From Luteimonas_C sp035250245 (lineage in GTDB: Bacteria > Pseudomonadota > Gammaproteobacteria > Xanthomonadales > Xanthomonadaceae), in NCBI GenBank assembly GCA_035250245.1, contig DATFFH010000091.1, forward strand, positions 1 to 64,000: 64,000 nt of DNA. Reading direction: 5' to 3'. The translations under genes were made by a program, and so were the position numbers. The notes under the pieces were generated by a model that was not told the origin of the DNA, searched no databases, and saw nothing but the letters and a program-made list of their open reading frames with translations. Positions 1-7,784 of the stretch are shown here, piece after piece. The number at the start of each line of letters is the position of its first letter. Positions within the stretch are counted from its first letter, which is position 1.

Positions 1-90
1 CTTGTGGGAGCGGCTTCAGCCGCGAGCTTTCTCGATCAGATTCAAGATTCCTGTCATGAAAAGCTCGCGGCTGAAGCCGCTCCCACAAAG
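1..90. repeat. REPIN-like inverted repeat, family R1 (copy a)
   Basis: Two arms of 29 bases, at 2-30 and 60-88, are exact reverse complements and carry the core GGAGCGGCTTCAGCCGCGAG. They are separated by about 29 unrelated bases. The same core recurs at 7618, 26461, 30591 and 35104, always between genes. Each arm is itself partly palindromic (GGCT...AGCC), which matches the paired-REP (REPIN) layout. It lies just downstream of the E1 gene and could act as a transcript-end hairpin. Confidence 0.85.
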
Positions 91-119
91 AAGCAGTGCG
101 CAGACCGGCCCGGCTCGTT

Positions 120-2387
120 TCAAGCCAGCGTATCGGCCGCGGCCACGATCTCTTCGTCCGACGGAATCACCAGGAACGCCGCGCCGGCCAGCGGCGTGAA
201 CGTATCCGCGCCGACCACGCGCCGGAACGGACGCGCGCCATACCCGCCCTCGGCGATGGCGGTGATGATGCCCTCGCCCACGCCCGCGCTGCGGCGGCCC
301 TCGTCCACCACCAGAATGCGCTTGGCATCGCGCGCTTGTTCGACGATGAACGCTTCGTTGAGCGGCACCAGCCAGCGCAGATCGACTACCCGGGTTTTCC
401 AGCCGTGCTTTTTTTCCAAAGCGCGCGCCGCTCGCAAGCTCATCGGCACGCCGTTGCCGAAGGTGAAGATCACCAGGTCGTCGCCTTCGCCGTAAACGCG
501 GCCTTCGCCGAGCGTCATGGCTTTTTCGGGCGATGGATATTCGGTCGACCACTGCCCGTCGCCTGCTTCGTACAAGTCCTTGGTCATGTACAGCGCGATC
601 GGCTCCAGGAAGGCGCAGACGCGGCCGTCGACTTTGGCCAGCGCGGCGAGCGTGCGCAGCATCGTCGCCGCATCGTCGCCGCGGCTCGGGCAGCCGACCA
701 CCAGGCCCGGAATGTCGCGCAGCGCGGTGATGGAATTGTCGTTGTGGAAATGCCCGCCGAAGCCGCGTTGATAGCCGAGCGATGCGATCCGCATCAGCAT
801 AGGATTGCGGTACTGGCCGTTGCTGAAAAATTGCAGGCTGGCCGCCTCGCCGCGGATCTGGTCACAGGCGTTGTGGAAATAGGCCAGGTATTGAATTTCC
901 GGCAGCGGCAGCATGCCCATGTTGGCGTAGCCCTGGGCCAGGCCCAGGATCACGGTCTCGTCCAGCAGCGTGTTGAATACGCGCTTGTTGCCGAACGCCT
1001 TGTGCAGGCCTTTGGTGACCGTGTACACGCCGCCCTTTTGGGCCACGTCCTCGCCGAACAGCAGCGCTTCGGGATACTTGCAGAACAGATCGTGCAAGGC
1101 CGCGTTGATCTGGATCGCCAAGTGCTTGGGCACCTGTTTTTCCGGCAGTTTCGCCTCTCCGCCGAAAGCGGCGATGCGCTTGTCGGCGAAATCTGCGCGT
1201 TCGGCTTCGGCCTTCACCTTGTCCGGCGTGTACGGCGCCAGCGGCGCCATCACTTCCTGCAGCGTCGACAAGCGCGGACGGCGATCGGCGTCTTCGGCCG
1301 CCGCGAAGCATTTCTTGCGGGTTTCCTCGTACAGGGCGAGAACCTCGTCCTTGGACATCAAGCCGGATTCGAGCGCGATCGCCGCGCTGCGCAACAACGG
1401 GTCGGTCGCCTCCACCGCGCACAGCTCTTCGATGCTGCGCCATTCGATCTCGAAATCGGTACCCGCGTGACCCATGATCCGGGTCGTGCGCAGATGCAGG
1501 AAGGTCGGCCGCCGCGTGCGCCGGCAATGCTCTACCGCGCGCTGCACGTCGCCATAGCCCGAAGCCAGGTCCAGGCCGTCGGCGGTGAAATAGTCGAGAT
1601 CCGGGCGATTGCGGAAGTTGCGGCCCACCCAACCGTCCGGCGTCTTCACCGAGATGCCGATGCCGTTGTCCTCGCAAACGAACAGCACCGGCGCCGGCAG
1701 CTTCTGGTAAGCGGTCCAGGCCGCTGCGTTGAAGGCGGTCTGCGCGGTGGCGTGGTTGCTGGATGCGTCGCCGAAGGAGCAGATCGCGATACTGTCGTCG
1801 GGGATCGGCAGTTTGTGACCGATGCGCCGGGCCTGTTCGATCGCAACCGCGGTACCGAAGGCCTTGGGCAGGTGCGAGGCGATGGTCGAAGTCTGCGGTA
1901 GCACCCACAACGGCTTGCTGCCCCACACTTTGTGGCGGCCGCCGGAAGCCGGATCTTCCTGGCTGGCCGCGAAGCTCAGCGCCGAATCCATGATCGGATC
2001 CATGCCCGGCAGCTTGCGGAAGCGCTCGGCCATGAAACCGCCGCTGCGGTAATGCAGGAAAGCGGGGTCGGTATGGCGCGTGAGCCGCGCGACCATCGCA
2101 TTGCCTTCGTGGCCGCTGGAGCCGATGGTGTAGAAGACCTTGTTCTGCACGCGCAGCACGCGCGCCATCAAGTCGAGGTGCCGCGAGATCAATTGCGACT
2201 CGAACAGTTCTCGGAACCCGCGCGCATCCAGCGCGCTGCCGTCGAGGATCGCCTCGCCGGGCGCCGGCTTGGCGTCGGCGCGCCCATCCCAACCGCGTAC
2301 GTACTCGTTGAAATTGGCGTCGCAGATTTCGGCGCGGTTGACGCCTTTCATGCGGGCGGGAATCGGATTCGGTATGGCGACGGTCAT
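120..2387 (-). CDS. Single-chain (alpha/beta fused) E1 of a thiamine-diphosphate 2-oxoacid dehydrogenase, 2-oxoisovalerate type
   Basis: The protein is 755 aa from an ATG at 2387; an upstream in-frame ATG would add 38 low-complexity residues and run back into the GST gene. The first half (about 55-380) resembles E1 alpha, with a thiamine-diphosphate site from GDASSN near residue 206 to CEDNGIGIS near 238-246. The second half (about 420-755) resembles E1 beta, with FGEDVAQKGGVY and a transketolase C-terminal domain. Fused E1 chains of this type decarboxylate branched-chain 2-oxoacids and pass the acyl group to a lipoyl E2. No E2 or E3 gene lies nearby, so the partner must be encoded elsewhere. 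Substrate is inferred from family resemblance only. It follows the GST gene after a 55-base gap and may belong to the same transcript. Confidence 0.85.
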   Translation of the reverse strand: MTVAIPNPIPARMKGVNRAEICDANFNEYVRGWDGRADAKPAPGEAILDGSALDARGFRELFESQLISRHLDLMARVLRVQNKVFYTIGSSGHEGNAMVARLTRHTDPAFLHYRSGGFMAERFRKLPGMDPIMDSALSFAASQEDPASGGRHKVWGSKPLWVLPQTSTIASHLPKAFGTAVAIEQARRIGHKLPIPDDSIAICSFGDASSNHATAQTAFNAAAWTAYQKLPAPVLFVCEDNGIGISVKTPDGWVGRNFRNRPDLDYFTADGLDLASGYGDVQRAVEHCRRTRRPTFLHLRTTRIMGHAGTDFEIEWRSIEELCAVEATDPLLRSAAIALESGLMSKDEVLALYEETRKKCFAAAEDADRRPRLSTLQEVMAPLAPYTPDKVKAEAERADFADKRIAAFGGEAKLPEKQVPKHLAIQINAALHDLFCKYPEALLFGEDVAQKGGVYTVTKGLHKAFGNKRVFNTLLDETVILGLAQGYANMGMLPLPEIQYLAYFHNACDQIRGEAASLQFFSNGQYRNPMLMRIASLGYQRGFGGHFHNDNSITALRDIPGLVVGCPSRGDDAATMLRTLAALAKVDGRVCAFLEPIALYMTKDLYEAGDGQWSTEYPSPEKAMTLGEGRVYGEGDDLVIFTFGNGVPMSLRAARALEKKHGWKTRVVDLRWLVPLNEAFIVEQARDAKRILVVDEGRRSAGVGEGIITAIAEGGYGARPFRRVVGADTFTPLAGAAFLVIPSDEEIVAAADTLA

Positions 2388-2442
2388 GGCTTTTCTGATT
2401 TTTTGCGTCCCGCTGGGGGACGACAATGAGGGGATGGCGAGA

Positions 2443-3090
2443 TTATGCGCCCGACGCTGCGAGCAGAGCCGCGTTTTCCGGCGCGGGATCGGGCATCGCA
2501 ACGAAACCCGGCGTCGAACGCACGCGCGCCAGCCAGTCGCGCAGCGCCGGATAGGCCGCCAGGTCGAAGCCGCCGTGATGGGCGACGTCGGTGTAGGCGA
2601 ACAAGGCGATGTCGGCGATGCCGTATTCGGGACCGGTGAACCAAGCGTTTTCCGACAGATGCTTTTCCATCACGGCCAGCGCTTGATGGCCTCGCTCCAT
2701 GCATCGCGGCAGTTCGGCGGCGCGGCGCGGGGAATCGATCGGCGTCCAGCCGCGGATGAAGCGCGCGACGGCGACGTAAGGCTCGTGGCTGTACTGTTCG
2801 AAGAACATCCAACCCAAGGCCTGCGCGCGCTGCCACTTGTCCGCAGGCAGATACGGCGTGCCTTCGGCGAGATAACACAGGATCGCGTTCGATTCGGCCA
2901 ACACGCGGCCGTCTTCCAACTCGATGATCGGCACCCGGCCATTCGGATTCTTGGCCAGATACTCCGGGGTGCGCGATTCGCCTTTGCTGCTGTCGATTTC
3001 GACCCAGCGGTACTCGCGGCCGAGATGTTCCAGCAGCAGTCGCAGCTTGTGACAATTGCCTGAAACCGAGTAGCCGTAGACGGTGATCAT
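2443..3090 (-). CDS. Glutathione S-transferase family protein
   Basis: 215 aa. The N-terminal thioredoxin-like domain begins MITVYGYSVSGNC and carries the GST cis-proline segment GRVPIIEL and the glutathione-contact ESNAILCYLAE. An all-helical C-terminal domain with FTGPEYGIADIALFAY follows (N-capping box and hydrophobic staple region). Members conjugate or reduce electrophiles with glutathione in the cytoplasm. The start at 3090 was chosen because it overlaps the upstream acetyltransferase stop as ATGA, indicating translational coupling; the longer frame adds only 12 residues from the neighbour gene. Serine or cysteine near residue 9-11 is the likely thiol-activating residue. Substrate unknown. 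Confidence 0.9.
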   Translation of the reverse strand: MITVYGYSVSGNCHKLRLLLEHLGREYRWVEIDSSKGESRTPEYLAKNPNGRVPIIELEDGRVLAESNAILCYLAEGTPYLPADKWQRAQALGWMFFEQYSHEPYVAVARFIRGWTPIDSPRRAAELPRCMERGHQALAVMEKHLSENAWFTGPEYGIADIALFAYTDVAHHGGFDLAAYPALRDWLARVRSTPGFVAMPDPAPENAALLAASGA

Positions 3091-3653
3091 TGCGCGCGTT
3101 TCCATTGGGAACGGTTGGCCGCCCACGTTTCGCGGGTCTGGCCCCAGACTTCGAGTTCTTTCTCGTGGTACGGCTCAGGCAGGCGCCCGTTGCGCAGTTT
3201 GCGCGAGCCGAGCTTGGCGGCCACGCCGCGCGAAGCGGCATTGTCGAAATCGATGGTGTGGATGATTTCCTTCCAACCCAGGTTTTCGAATGCCCAATCC
3301 ATCGCCGCGGCCGCACCTTCGGTCGCATAGCCCTTGCCGCCGGCGTCGGGGACGATGCCCCAGCCGACTTCGGTGCCCGGCCAGCCTTCCGGCTGCCAGG
3401 GGCCGAGACGGCCGATCCAGCGGCCGCTGCTTTTTTCGATCACCGAAAAGAAACCGAAACCGTACGCGGCCCACGATCCGATCACGCTCATCAGACCGCG
3501 CCAAACGATCGGCCGCGATTGCGCGCCGCCGATGAAGCGCACATGTTCGCCGTCGGCCATGAAGGCGGCCCAGGCGTCGAGGTCTTCATGCGCCGGAGGA
3601 CGCAGGATCAGGCGTTCGGTTTCCAGGGTCGGGCCGAGCGCTGACGTGCTCAT
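3087..3653 (-). CDS. GNAT-family N-acetyltransferase (RimJ/RimL-like), copy 1
   Basis: 188 aa, acetyltransferase_3 type: LETERLILRPP at the N-terminus, a central core with GRWIGRLGPW, and the acetyl-CoA loop region GKGYATEGAAAAMDWAF. The fold transfers acetyl from acetyl-CoA to an amino group; the acceptor is unknown. The start at 3653 overlaps the stop of the next GNAT gene (ATGA), and its own stop overlaps the GST start (ATGA), so three genes are translationally coupled. It is clearly paralogous to its neighbour: both share ETERL, GRW.G.LGPW.PEGWPG and WAFENLGW, consistent with a tandem duplication. Confidence 0.9.
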   Translation of the reverse strand: MSTSALGPTLETERLILRPPAHEDLDAWAAFMADGEHVRFIGGAQSRPIVWRGLMSVIGSWAAYGFGFFSVIEKSSGRWIGRLGPWQPEGWPGTEVGWGIVPDAGGKGYATEGAAAAMDWAFENLGWKEIIHTIDFDNAASRGVAAKLGSRKLRNGRLPEPYHEKELEVWGQTRETWAANRSQWKRAQ

Positions 3654-4198
3654 GCAGACGCGCGCCCGGCGAACCATTGCTCGCGCGTTTGGCCCCAAAC
3701 GTCGATCGGATGATCTTCGCTCGGCGGCGGTAGTTTGCCCGGGCCTTTGTTGCGGGAACCCAGGCGCTCGGCGACGCGCTGCGAGGGCACGTTGGCAGGA
3801 TCGATGCAGTGGATCACGTCCTGCCAGCCCAGATTCTCGAACGCCCAATCGATGGCGGCGACGCCGGCCTCGGTAGCGAAGCCTTTGCCTTGCGCATCGG
3901 GATGAAAGGCCCAGCCTATTTCGTTACCGGGCCAGCCTTCGGGCCGCCACGGGCCGAGTTGGCCAAGCCAACGGCCGGTATCTTTTTCGACGATGGAGAA
4001 CATCGCGAAGCCCTGCAATTGCCAGGCGCCGGGCATCTGCAGGAATTTGCGCCAGGCTTCGGCGCGCTTCAGCGGACCGCCCAGGTATTTCATCGCGCCT
4101 TCGTCGGCGTGCAGTTCTGCGTAGCGGTCGAAGTCCTCGATCCGCGGCAGGCGCAGGAACAGGCGTTCGGTTTCGATGCGGATGTCGGCTACTGCCAC
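3650..4198 (-). CDS. GNAT-family N-acetyltransferase (RimJ/RimL-like), copy 2
   Basis: 182 aa, first gene of the GNAT-GNAT-GST operon. I place the start at a GTG (4198) preceded by AGGAG six bases upstream. A longer frame opening with ATG at 4279 would add 27 residues that are simply the translated intergenic palindrome at 4218-4307, so it is very likely wrong. The protein has IETERLFLRLP, GRWLGQLGPW and the acetyl-CoA segment GKGFATEAGVAAIDWAF. The stop overlaps the next start as ATGA. The acceptor substrate cannot be told from sequence. Confidence 0.88.
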   Translation of the reverse strand: MAVADIRIETERLFLRLPRIEDFDRYAELHADEGAMKYLGGPLKRAEAWRKFLQMPGAWQLQGFAMFSIVEKDTGRWLGQLGPWRPEGWPGNEIGWAFHPDAQGKGFATEAGVAAIDWAFENLGWQDVIHCIDPANVPSQRVAERLGSRNKGPGKLPPPSEDHPIDVWGQTREQWFAGRASA

Positions 4199-4217
4199 GC
4201 TTCGCTCCTGCTGTTTG

Positions 4218-4307
4218 CCGTCATTCCCGCGAAAGCGGGAATCCAGCGACTTTGCCGTTCCTTCAATGGCGAAAGACACTGGATTCCCGCTTTCGCGGGA
4301 ATGACGG
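4218..4307. repeat. REPIN-like inverted repeat, family R4 (copy a)
   Basis: Two opposed arms, CCGTCATTCCCGCGAAAGCG at the left and its complement ending at 4307, flank about 30 bases. Each arm contains the small palindrome TTCCCGCGAAAGCGGGAA. Close copies lie at 54574 and 57831, and a diverged one at 21313. It fills the gap between gcdH and the GNAT operon, and when translated gives the SRFRGND-like string that artificially lengthens neighbouring reading frames. Confidence 0.85.
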
Positions 4308-4317
4308 CTTCAAACCA

Positions 4318-5481
4318 TCAAAACGCGTTGATGCCCGTCAGCTCGCGGCCGACCACCAGCTGATGCACCGTCTCGGTGCCTTCGTAAGTGATCACCGACT
4401 CCAGGTTCAAGCCGTGCCGGATCGGGCAATGCTCGGTGGTGATGCCCGCGCCGCCGAGCAGATCGCGCGCTTCGCGGGCGATATCGATGGCCATCCGGCA
4501 GTTGTTCCACTTGGCCAGGCTGACCTGGGTCGGCTGCATGTTGCCGGCGTCCTTCAGACGGCCCAACTGCAGCGACAGCAGCTGCGCCGAAGTGATGCGG
4601 CGCGCCCAGTCGGCCATCTTGATCTGCGCGCTCTGCGTGGCCGCCACCGGGCGGTTGAACAGCATGCGTTCCTTGGAATAGTTCAACGCCTCGTCCAGGC
4701 AGGCGATGGCGGCGCCGATCGGGCCCCAGGTGATGCCGTAGCGCGCCTGGGTCAGGCAGCCGAGCGGGCCCTTCAGGCCTTTCACGTTCGGCAGACGGTT
4801 GGCTTCGGGCACGCGCACGTTGTCGAAGAACAGGGCGCTGGTCACCGAGGCGCGCAGGCTCATCTTGTGCTTGATTTCCTGGGCGGTGAAGCCGGCGAAG
4901 CCCTTCTCCACCACGAAGCCCTGGATGCCGTCCTCGGTCTGCGCCCAGACGATGGCGATGTCGGCCAGGTTGCCGTTGGTGATCCACATCTTGGAACCGT
5001 TGAGGATCCAGTCGGCGCCGTCCTTCTTGGCGTTGGTCTTCATGTTGGCGGGATCAGAACCGCCCTGCGGTTCGGTCAGGCCGAAGCAGCCGATCACCTT
5101 GCCGGCGGCCATGTCCGGCAACCAGCGCTTGCGTTGCTCTTCGGTGCCGTAGGCGTAGATCGGATACATGCACAGCGACGACTGCACGCTGGCGAAGCTG
5201 CGGATGCCGCTGTCGCCGCGTTCCAGTTCCTGGCAGATCAGGCCGTAGCTGACCGCATTGAGGCCGGCGCAGCCGTATTCCTCCGGCAGCGAGGAGCCCA
5301 GCAGGCCCAGTTCGGCCATTTCGGGAATCAATTCCTTGGGGAACCGGCCCTGATCGAAACACTCGCCGATGATCGGCAGCACGCGTTCGTCGGTGAAGCG
5401 GGCCACGGTCTCCTGGACGGCGCGCTCCTCTTCGCTGAGCAGGGAGCGGACGTCGTACAGATCGTAAGGGTGCAGGGCCAT
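4318..5481 (-). CDS. gcdH: Glutaryl-CoA dehydrogenase (acyl-CoA dehydrogenase family)
   Basis: 387 aa, the usual length for this family. It has the FAD/substrate segments FGLTEPQGGSDP and WITNG, the glutaryl-type stretch ARYGITWGPIGAA, and near the C-terminus the catalytic-base motif TYEGTETVHQ, with Glu at about residue 367, as in GcdH. The enzyme oxidises and decarboxylates glutaryl-CoA to crotonyl-CoA in lysine and tryptophan breakdown, passing electrons to ETF. The start at 5481 (MALHPYDLYD) follows other members; 19 upstream residues are unsupported. It appears monocistronic: a terminator lies upstream at 5553-5584 and a palindrome downstream. Confidence 0.88.
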   Translation of the reverse strand: MALHPYDLYDVRSLLSEEERAVQETVARFTDERVLPIIGECFDQGRFPKELIPEMAELGLLGSSLPEEYGCAGLNAVSYGLICQELERGDSGIRSFASVQSSLCMYPIYAYGTEEQRKRWLPDMAAGKVIGCFGLTEPQGGSDPANMKTNAKKDGADWILNGSKMWITNGNLADIAIVWAQTEDGIQGFVVEKGFAGFTAQEIKHKMSLRASVTSALFFDNVRVPEANRLPNVKGLKGPLGCLTQARYGITWGPIGAAIACLDEALNYSKERMLFNRPVAATQSAQIKMADWARRITSAQLLSLQLGRLKDAGNMQPTQVSLAKWNNCRMAIDIAREARDLLGGAGITTEHCPIRHGLNLESVITYEGTETVHQLVVGRELTGINAF

Positions 5482-5552
5482 GGCGGTTTCGGCGAACGGG
5501 AAACCCGCATTGTATCGGGCCGTGTTGCAGCGCGGCACCCCGTCGCGGAACC

Positions 5553-5584
5553 CGGAAAAAAGAGGGCCCGGCGATGCCGGGCCC
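5553..5584 (-). terminator. Rho-independent terminator of the glycine-zipper gene
   Basis: Read on the minus strand, a perfect 9-bp stem GGGCCCGGC/GCCGGGCCC with a 3-base loop (5564-5584) is followed directly by a CTCTTTTTT tract. It lies 37 bases past the stop of the gene ending at 5621 and insulates gcdH from it. Confidence 0.85.
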
Positions 5585-5620
5585 GTAGGGACACTTGGAA
5601 ACGTTTTTTTGGAATGCGTT

Positions 5621-6433
5621 TTATTGACGCGGAGCGGGGTCGCGGCCCGTGGCCGAGGCCACCTGGGTCACCACCTGGCCATCGATCACCGGCAGGCGGT
5701 CGCCCGGCTGCTGGTCCATGCGCACGGTGCGCTCCTGGCCCTGGTAGCGGTAGGTGACGTCGTAACCGGTGGTCACGTCCTCGTCGCCCAGCAGGATCTT
5801 CTCGCCCGGCTTGCTGCCGGTGCGCATGGTGCCGGTGGTGCCGTCCGGATTGCGGTAGGTCACGTTGTAGGCCACGGTCTTGGTCGAGCTGGACGTGCCC
5901 GAGACGGTATGGCACTGGCGCTGGGTGCGGTTGACGACTTGGCCGCCGACATGGCGACGGTCGATCTCGCGACCGGCGAAACCGCCACCGACCGCGCCGG
6001 CCACGGTGGCCAGCTTGCGGCCGTTGCCGTCGCCGATCTGGTTGCCGACCAGGCCGCCGATCACCGCGCCGGCCACAGTGCCGCCGATGTTGCCGTCGCG
6101 CTCAGGCATGCGTTCCTGCACCACCACGTCGTTGCACACCTCGCGCGGGTTGGAACTGGTGACGGTTTCGCGGACCGGCTCGGTGCCGATCACGGTCGCG
6201 TACAGCTTCTCCTTCTCGGTGATCGGCTGGACGTCGACCACCTGCGCGTATTCGACGCGGCCACCGGCGGGGATGCCGTCGTTCTGGCCGGGCACGTCGT
6301 TCAACGGGCCGGGCTGCAGCTGCGAAGCGGCCGTGTAGTCGGGCTGCTTGTCGCGATTGTTCTGGAACGCCGCCACGGCGACGCCGCCCACCAGCAGCGA
6401 AGCCAGTGCGATTGCCAAAGTATTGTTCTTCAT
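5621..6433 (-). CDS. Glycine-zipper 2TM domain envelope protein (Rickettsia 17 kDa antigen/SlyB-like)
   Basis: 270 aa, start ATG at 6433 with GGGAGG seven bases upstream. The N-terminus (2-22) is a hydrophobic signal or anchor segment, MKNNTLAIALASLLVGGVAV, without a lipobox cysteine. The glycine-zipper block GGTVAGAVIGGLVGNQIGDG and its second half AGAVGGGFAGREID (about residues 117-155) are characteristic of PF05433. The C-terminal half, with repeated VTYR segments (NVTYRNPDG, DVTYRYQGQ), looks like a small beta domain. Such proteins sit in the envelope, commonly linked to stress and outer-membrane integrity; the exact role is unknown. It is divergent from the gene at 6610 and ends in a strong terminator. 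Confidence 0.8.
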   Translation of the reverse strand: MKNNTLAIALASLLVGGVAVAAFQNNRDKQPDYTAASQLQPGPLNDVPGQNDGIPAGGRVEYAQVVDVQPITEKEKLYATVIGTEPVRETVTSSNPREVCNDVVVQERMPERDGNIGGTVAGAVIGGLVGNQIGDGNGRKLATVAGAVGGGFAGREIDRRHVGGQVVNRTQRQCHTVSGTSSSTKTVAYNVTYRNPDGTTGTMRTGSKPGEKILLGDEDVTTGYDVTYRYQGQERTVRMDQQPGDRLPVIDGQVVTQVASATGRDPAPRQ

Positions 6434-6609
6434 AGCTGCCTCCCGAGGCGGTGCCGGTGTTTGAATCCCTCGGTCGAGATTGCATCACGCCCAGCCTGAA
6501 CCGAAAGGTGAAAATTTCGTGGCAAGCTGTCGGAAACATGAACTGCAAAGCATCCGCCAAACCTGACCGGGCGTGGTAGCGTGACCGTATTCCCAAATGA
6601 GGATCCGCG

Positions 6610-6837
6610 ATGGCCAACCCCCTGCTCGCGCCGGTGCTGCGCTGGTTCGGCCGGCTGCGCTTTCCGCACCTGTTCCTGCTGACGGCGGCGCTGTTCGTGG
6701 CCGACGCCTTGGTGCCGGACTTCATTCCGTTCGTCGACGAACTGCTGCTGGGCCTGGGCACGCTGCTGCTGGCCAATTTCAAGAACCGCAAGCTGGATCC
6801 GAAGTCGCCGATCGAGGGCGAAGCCGGACAGCGTTGA
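6610..6837 (+). CDS. Small membrane protein, DUF6116-like
   Basis: 75 aa with a GAGGA ribosome site just upstream of ATG 6610. A hydrophobic segment of about 25 residues (18-42, PHLFLLTAALFVADALVP) is followed by the conserved-looking block DFIPFVDELLLGLGTLLLAN and a basic tail KNRK. The pattern matches short proteins annotated DUF6116 in Xanthomonadaceae, from memory. The stop precedes the tatD start by only three bases, so the two are co-transcribed. Function unknown. Confidence 0.75.
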   Translation: MANPLLAPVLRWFGRLRFPHLFLLTAALFVADALVPDFIPFVDELLLGLGTLLLANFKNRKLDPKSPIEGEAGQR

Positions 6838-6840
6838 TTC

Positions 6841-7599
6841 GTGCTGATCGACAGCCATTGCCATTTGGATGCGCCGGAGTTCGATTCCGACCGCGCCGAT
6901 GTCGTCGCGCGTGCCGAGGGCGCCGGCGTGGCCACGCAGATCGTGCCTGCGATCACCGCCGCCAGTTGGACGAAGCTGCGCGAGGTCTGCGCGATGGCGC
7001 CGGGACTGCTTCCCGCTTACGGCTTGCATCCGATGTATCTGGACGAGCACCGGCCCGAGCATCTGGACGAGTTGCGCGAATGGATCGGCCGCGAACGGCC
7101 GGTCGCGGTCGGCGAATGCGGCTTGGACTACTTCGTCGAAGGATTGGATCCGGAACGCCAACAAATCTACCTCGACGGTCAGCTGGCCCTGGCCCGCGAA
7201 TTCGATCTGCCGGTGATCGTGCATGCGCGGCGCGCGGTCGATGCGGTCATCGCTTCGATCAAGCGCATCGGCGGATTGCGCGGCGTGGTGCACAGCTTTT
7301 CCGGCAGCCCCGAACAGGCACGGCAGCTGTGGAATCTGGATTTCATGATCGGCCTGGGCGGACCGGTGACTTACGAACGCGCGAACCGGCTGCGCAAGCT
7401 GGCTGCGGAGATGCCGCTGGAGTTCTTGTTGCTGGAAACGGATGCGCCGGACCAGCCCGATGCAGGCATACGCGGGCAGCGCAACGAGCCGGCGAGGCTA
7501 GCTGAGGTGTGCGGCACCATCGCCGGCTTGCGCGGTATCTCGTCGTTGGCCATCGCGGAAGCCACCAGTGCGAATGCGCGGCGGCTGTTCCGGCTCTGA
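6841..7599 (+). CDS. TatD-family metal-dependent deoxyribonuclease
   Basis: 252 aa beginning at GTG 6841, three bases after the upstream stop. The two-metal site of the TatD amidohydrolase fold is complete: H6 and H8 in DSHCHLD, E92 in GECGLD, H128 in VIVHAR, H151 in VHSFSG and D201 in LLETDAP. Family members are 3'-5' DNases/RNases acting in DNA repair and nucleic-acid turnover. YjjV-type and TatD-type paralogues cannot be separated safely here; length and the short N-terminus look more like YjjV. The gene ends just before a T-run and two palindromic elements. Confidence 0.88.
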   Translation: MLIDSHCHLDAPEFDSDRADVVARAEGAGVATQIVPAITAASWTKLREVCAMAPGLLPAYGLHPMYLDEHRPEHLDELREWIGRERPVAVGECGLDYFVEGLDPERQQIYLDGQLALAREFDLPVIVHARRAVDAVIASIKRIGGLRGVVHSFSGSPEQARQLWNLDFMIGLGGPVTYERANRLRKLAAEMPLEFLLLETDAPDQPDAGIRGQRNEPARLAEVCGTIAGLRGISSLAIAEATSANARRLFRL

Positions 7600-7617
7600 G
7601 CCGACTTTCTATGTTTT

Positions 7618-7701
7618 TTTGTGGGAGCGGCTTCAGCCGCGAGCTCTTCCCGCAGATCATCGCAACTCGACAAAGCTCGCGGCTAAAGCCGCTCCCACAG
7701 A
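7618..7701. repeat. REPIN-like inverted repeat, family R1 (copy b)
   Basis: Left arm GTGGGAGCGGCTTCAGCCGC from 7621 and complementary right arm ending at 7700, with about 28 bases between. The left arm is preceded by a TTTTTTT run that could terminate transcription toward the minus strand. It is directly followed by a second, unrelated palindrome (R5), so the tatD/tcdA convergent gap is built almost wholly of repeats. Confidence 0.85.
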
Positions 7702-7704
7702 ACC

Positions 7705-7784
7705 GTAGCACGGGTGGAGCGCAGCGATACCCGGGATCGAGTCGCGACGTGCCCCCGGGTATCGCTACGCTCCACCCGGGCTAC
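7705..7784. repeat. Inverted repeat, family R5, overlapping the tcdA stop
   Basis: Arms at 7705-7735 and 7754-7784 start with GTAGCACGGGTGGAGCG and end with the near-complement CGCTCCACCCGGGCTAC, around an 18-base middle. The outermost CTAC at 7781-7784 provides the TAG stop codon of tcdA on the minus strand, so the element abuts the coding region exactly. A partial resemblance (GTAGCCCGGAGCGGATGCG) follows the S9 peptidase gene at 45927. Confidence 0.8.

Noticed and set aside
96..1901. A 601-codon plus-strand frame opposite the E1 gene
   Set aside because: Shadow of the E1 coding sequence; no motifs, and it lacks a ribosome site.
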